Assembly: GCA_902766655.1 (NCBI GenBank)
Contig: CACXEL010000256.1
Location: forward strand, 1-6,676
Direction of reading: 5' to 3'
DNA: 6,676 nucleotides
From: an uncultured Lachnospiraceae bacterium
GTDB lineage: Bacteria; Bacillota; Clostridia; Lachnospirales; Lachnospiraceae
Shown here: positions 5,201 through 6,676 of the stretch, piece by piece
Position numbering within the stretch: the first letter of the stretch is position 1
Layout: each line of letters opens with the position of its first letter
Notes under the pieces: generated by a model
Databases searched by the model: none
The model's input: only the letters and a program-made list of their open reading frames with translations
What the model was told of the DNA's origin: nothing
Position numbers and translations under genes: made by a program

Positions 5201-6562
5201 ATGAAAATAGAACCTGCCCGCTCCCTCAGGGGCTCCGTTTCGGTCCCCGGAGACAAGTCCATTTCCCACCGGGCCATCATGCTGGGCGCCATCTCGGAGG
5301 GTGAGACCCGCATAGAGGGCTTCCTCCGGAGCGCCGACTGCATGGCCACCATCGACTGCATGCGCCGTCTCGGTGTCCGGATCGACGTCATCGAACGGAA
5401 CGCTTACGACCCGGAGGATACCGGCTCCGTCGTCATCGTCCGGGGCGAAGGTCTCCATGGTCTTCATGAATCCAGGAACACCCTGGATGCCATGAACAGC
5501 GGGACCACTGTCCGCCTTCTCTCCGGTATCCTGGCCGGCCAGCCTTTCACAACGCAGATCACAGGCGATCGTTCCCTGAAGAAAAGACCCATGAAGCGGA
5601 TCATGCAGCCCCTCTCCGAGATGGGCTGCCGGATCAGCTCACAGACAGGGACCGACACACTCCCGCTGACCATCTCGGGCGGCGAGCTCCACGGAATCCA
5701 GTACAGGAGCGCAGTCGCCTCCGCCCAGGTCAAATCCTGCGTCCTCCTGGCCGGGCTCTATGCCCAGGAGCCGACCTACTTTATCGAGCCCGCCCTCTCC
5801 AGGAACCACACCGAGCTCATGCTGTCCGCCTTTGGCGCCAATCTGAAGACAAAGGCTGACCGTGAGGGGAGGCCGGGTGTCATCATTTACCCGGGCACCA
5901 TCCTCCGCGGCCAGAGCCTGACTGTTCCCGGCGACATCTCCTCCGCCGCCTACTTCATCGCGGCCGGCCTCCTCGTTCCCCGCTCGGAGATCACCCTCTA
6001 CAATGTGGGCATCAATGAGACCCGGGACGGCATTCTCCGGGTGATCCGCGCCATGGGCGGCTCTCTCCGGGCGGTCAACGTCCGTATGGAGGGAAGGGAA
6101 CCCGTGGCGGACCTGATCGTCCGCTCCTCCTCCCTGACCGGCACCACGATCGGCGGCAGTCTCATCCCGACCCTGATTGACGAGCTGCCCATCATAGCGG
6201 TCATGGCCGCCTGCGCAGAGGGCGATACCGTCATCCGCGATGCCGCCGAGCTCCGGGTCAAGGAGTCCGACCGTCTGAAGGCCATCGTGGAGAATCTGAC
6301 GCTCCTGGGCGTCAACGTCCGCGAGACCGAGACCGGCATGGTCATCGAGGGCAAAGGCGGCAAGGCCCGCCGGCGGCCCGGGAAAACCGGCATCTTCAAG
6401 GGTGGCGTCATCGACCCGCTGGGCGACCACCGGCTGGCCATGGCCTTCTCCATAGCCGGGCTTATCTCCGACGAGCCCATCACCATCACGGACACGGACT
6501 GTGTGGGCATTTCCTACCCGGATTTCTACGAGGATCTGACTGCGCTGACCGTCAATATGTGA
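5201..6562 (+). CDS. aroA: 3-phosphoshikimate 1-carboxyvinyltransferase (EPSP synthase), class II type
   Basis: The 453-residue enzyme joins phosphoenolpyruvate and shikimate 3-phosphate to make EPSP, the sixth shikimate-pathway step. Seen in order: PGDKSISHR (16-24), NSGTTVRL (99-106), GDRSLKKRPM (122-131), SAQVKS (174-179), RNHTE (201-205), PGDISSA (243-249), NETR (272-275), IDELP (326-330) with the catalytic Asp, ELRVKESDRL (350-359), and GDHRLAM (408-414). The combination GDKx, SAQxK, RxHxE and NxTR is the motif set that defines class II EPSP synthases, which as a class are less sensitive to glyphosate. It keeps Gly in NSGTT, unlike the Ala found in the CP4 enzyme. A basic stretch GGKARRRPGKTGIFKGG (386-402) before GDHR is longer than in the family pattern I recall. 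The start follows GAGG at 5191-5194 with six bases of spacing. No -35 goes with the TATAAT at 5184-5189, so it is most likely transcribed from the tyrA promoter. Confidence 0.97.
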   Translation: MKIEPARSLRGSVSVPGDKSISHRAIMLGAISEGETRIEGFLRSADCMATIDCMRRLGVRIDVIERNAYDPEDTGSVVIVRGEGLHGLHESRNTLDAMNSGTTVRLLSGILAGQPFTTQITGDRSLKKRPMKRIMQPLSEMGCRISSQTGTDTLPLTISGGELHGIQYRSAVASAQVKSCVLLAGLYAQEPTYFIEPALSRNHTELMLSAFGANLKTKADREGRPGVIIYPGTILRGQSLTVPGDISSAAYFIAAGLLVPRSEITLYNVGINETRDGILRVIRAMGGSLRAVNVRMEGREPVADLIVRSSSLTGTTIGGSLIPTLIDELPIIAVMAACAEGDTVIRDAAELRVKESDRLKAIVENLTLLGVNVRETETGMVIEGKGGKARRRPGKTGIFKGGVIDPLGDHRLAMAFSIAGLISDEPITITDTDCVGISYPDFYEDLTALTVNM

Positions 6563-6579
6563 GATACTGCGCATTCCAT

Positions 6580-6638
6580 AAAGGGAAAGACCCTTTTTCT
6601 CGACCACTGCGGTTTTGAGAAAAAGGGTCTTTCCCTTT
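6580..6638. terminator. Bidirectional terminator after aroA (22-bp perfect stem)
   Basis: Positions 6580-6601 and 6617-6638 are a perfect 22-bp inverted repeat around a 15-base loop, which itself can pair ACC with GGT. Inside the stem AAAGACCC and GGGTCTTT are flanked by A/T runs on both strands, as in terminators shared by convergent genes. It begins 17 bases after the aroA stop. The T run outside the stem is weak, so the exact release point is uncertain. Confidence 0.8.
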
Positions 6639-6650
6639 CATGATGCTCTC

Positions 6651-6676
6651 TCAGATGATGAACATGGCATCCCCGA
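6651..6676 (-). CDS. Possible C-terminus of a convergent gene (partial)
   Basis: On the minus strand the last bases read Gly-Asp-Ala-Met-Phe-Ile-Ile and then TGA (6651-6653). The stop lies 12 bases from the large hairpin at 6580-6638, the normal place for a gene using that terminator. The hydrophobic tail is too short to identify. A plus-strand reading from the ATG at 6640 is also possible but has no ribosome binding site. The call rests on context only. Confidence 0.35.

Noticed and set aside
5639..6607. A 322-codon minus-strand open frame opposite aroA.
   Set aside because: It is antisense to a confident EPSP synthase, begins inside the terminator stem, and shows no domain.

Overview
The window looks like ordinary chromosome from a fairly GC-rich Firmicute of class Clostridia, most likely Lachnospiraceae. 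The grounds are strong AGGAGG-type ribosome binding sites, compact intrinsic terminators, an EPSP synthase carrying class II motifs, and clostridial-looking versions of Prs, an EF-G paralog and a PRTase-like protein. The assignment rests on recalled family resemblance, not a search. There is no mobile element, CRISPR array, tRNA or rRNA.

Layout. (1) Positions 1-633, plus strand: the C-terminal half of ribose-phosphate pyrophosphokinase (prs), entering from the left and closed by an intrinsic terminator. (2) Positions 634-785: a convergent gap with two separate hairpin terminators, one for each flanking gene. (3) Positions 786-3590, minus strand: a probable two-gene unit read right to left, first an EF-G-like translational GTPase with altered G motifs, then a phosphoribosyltransferase-fold protein whose PRPP loop has lost its acidic pair. 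(4) Positions 3591-4037: a divergent intergenic region of 447 bases, with a good promoter at each end and a GC-rich, possibly structured stretch between. (5) Positions 4038-6562, plus strand: tyrA (prephenate dehydrogenase with a C-terminal ACT domain) and aroA (EPSP synthase) in one probable transcription unit. (6) Positions 6580-6638: a 22-bp perfect inverted repeat acting as terminator. The last bases read as the extreme C-terminus of a convergent minus-strand gene.

How the genes work together. AroA makes EPSP, the precursor of chorismate. TyrA acts after chorismate mutase, turning prephenate into 4-hydroxyphenylpyruvate for tyrosine, with the ACT domain a likely site of feedback control. 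Prs makes PRPP for nucleotide, histidine and tryptophan synthesis. The PRTase-like protein and the EF-G paralog are the least understood genes here: both keep the family fold signatures but have lost residues normally needed for catalysis. They appear to share a promoter. I see no clear new multi-gene system; that pair is the closest candidate.
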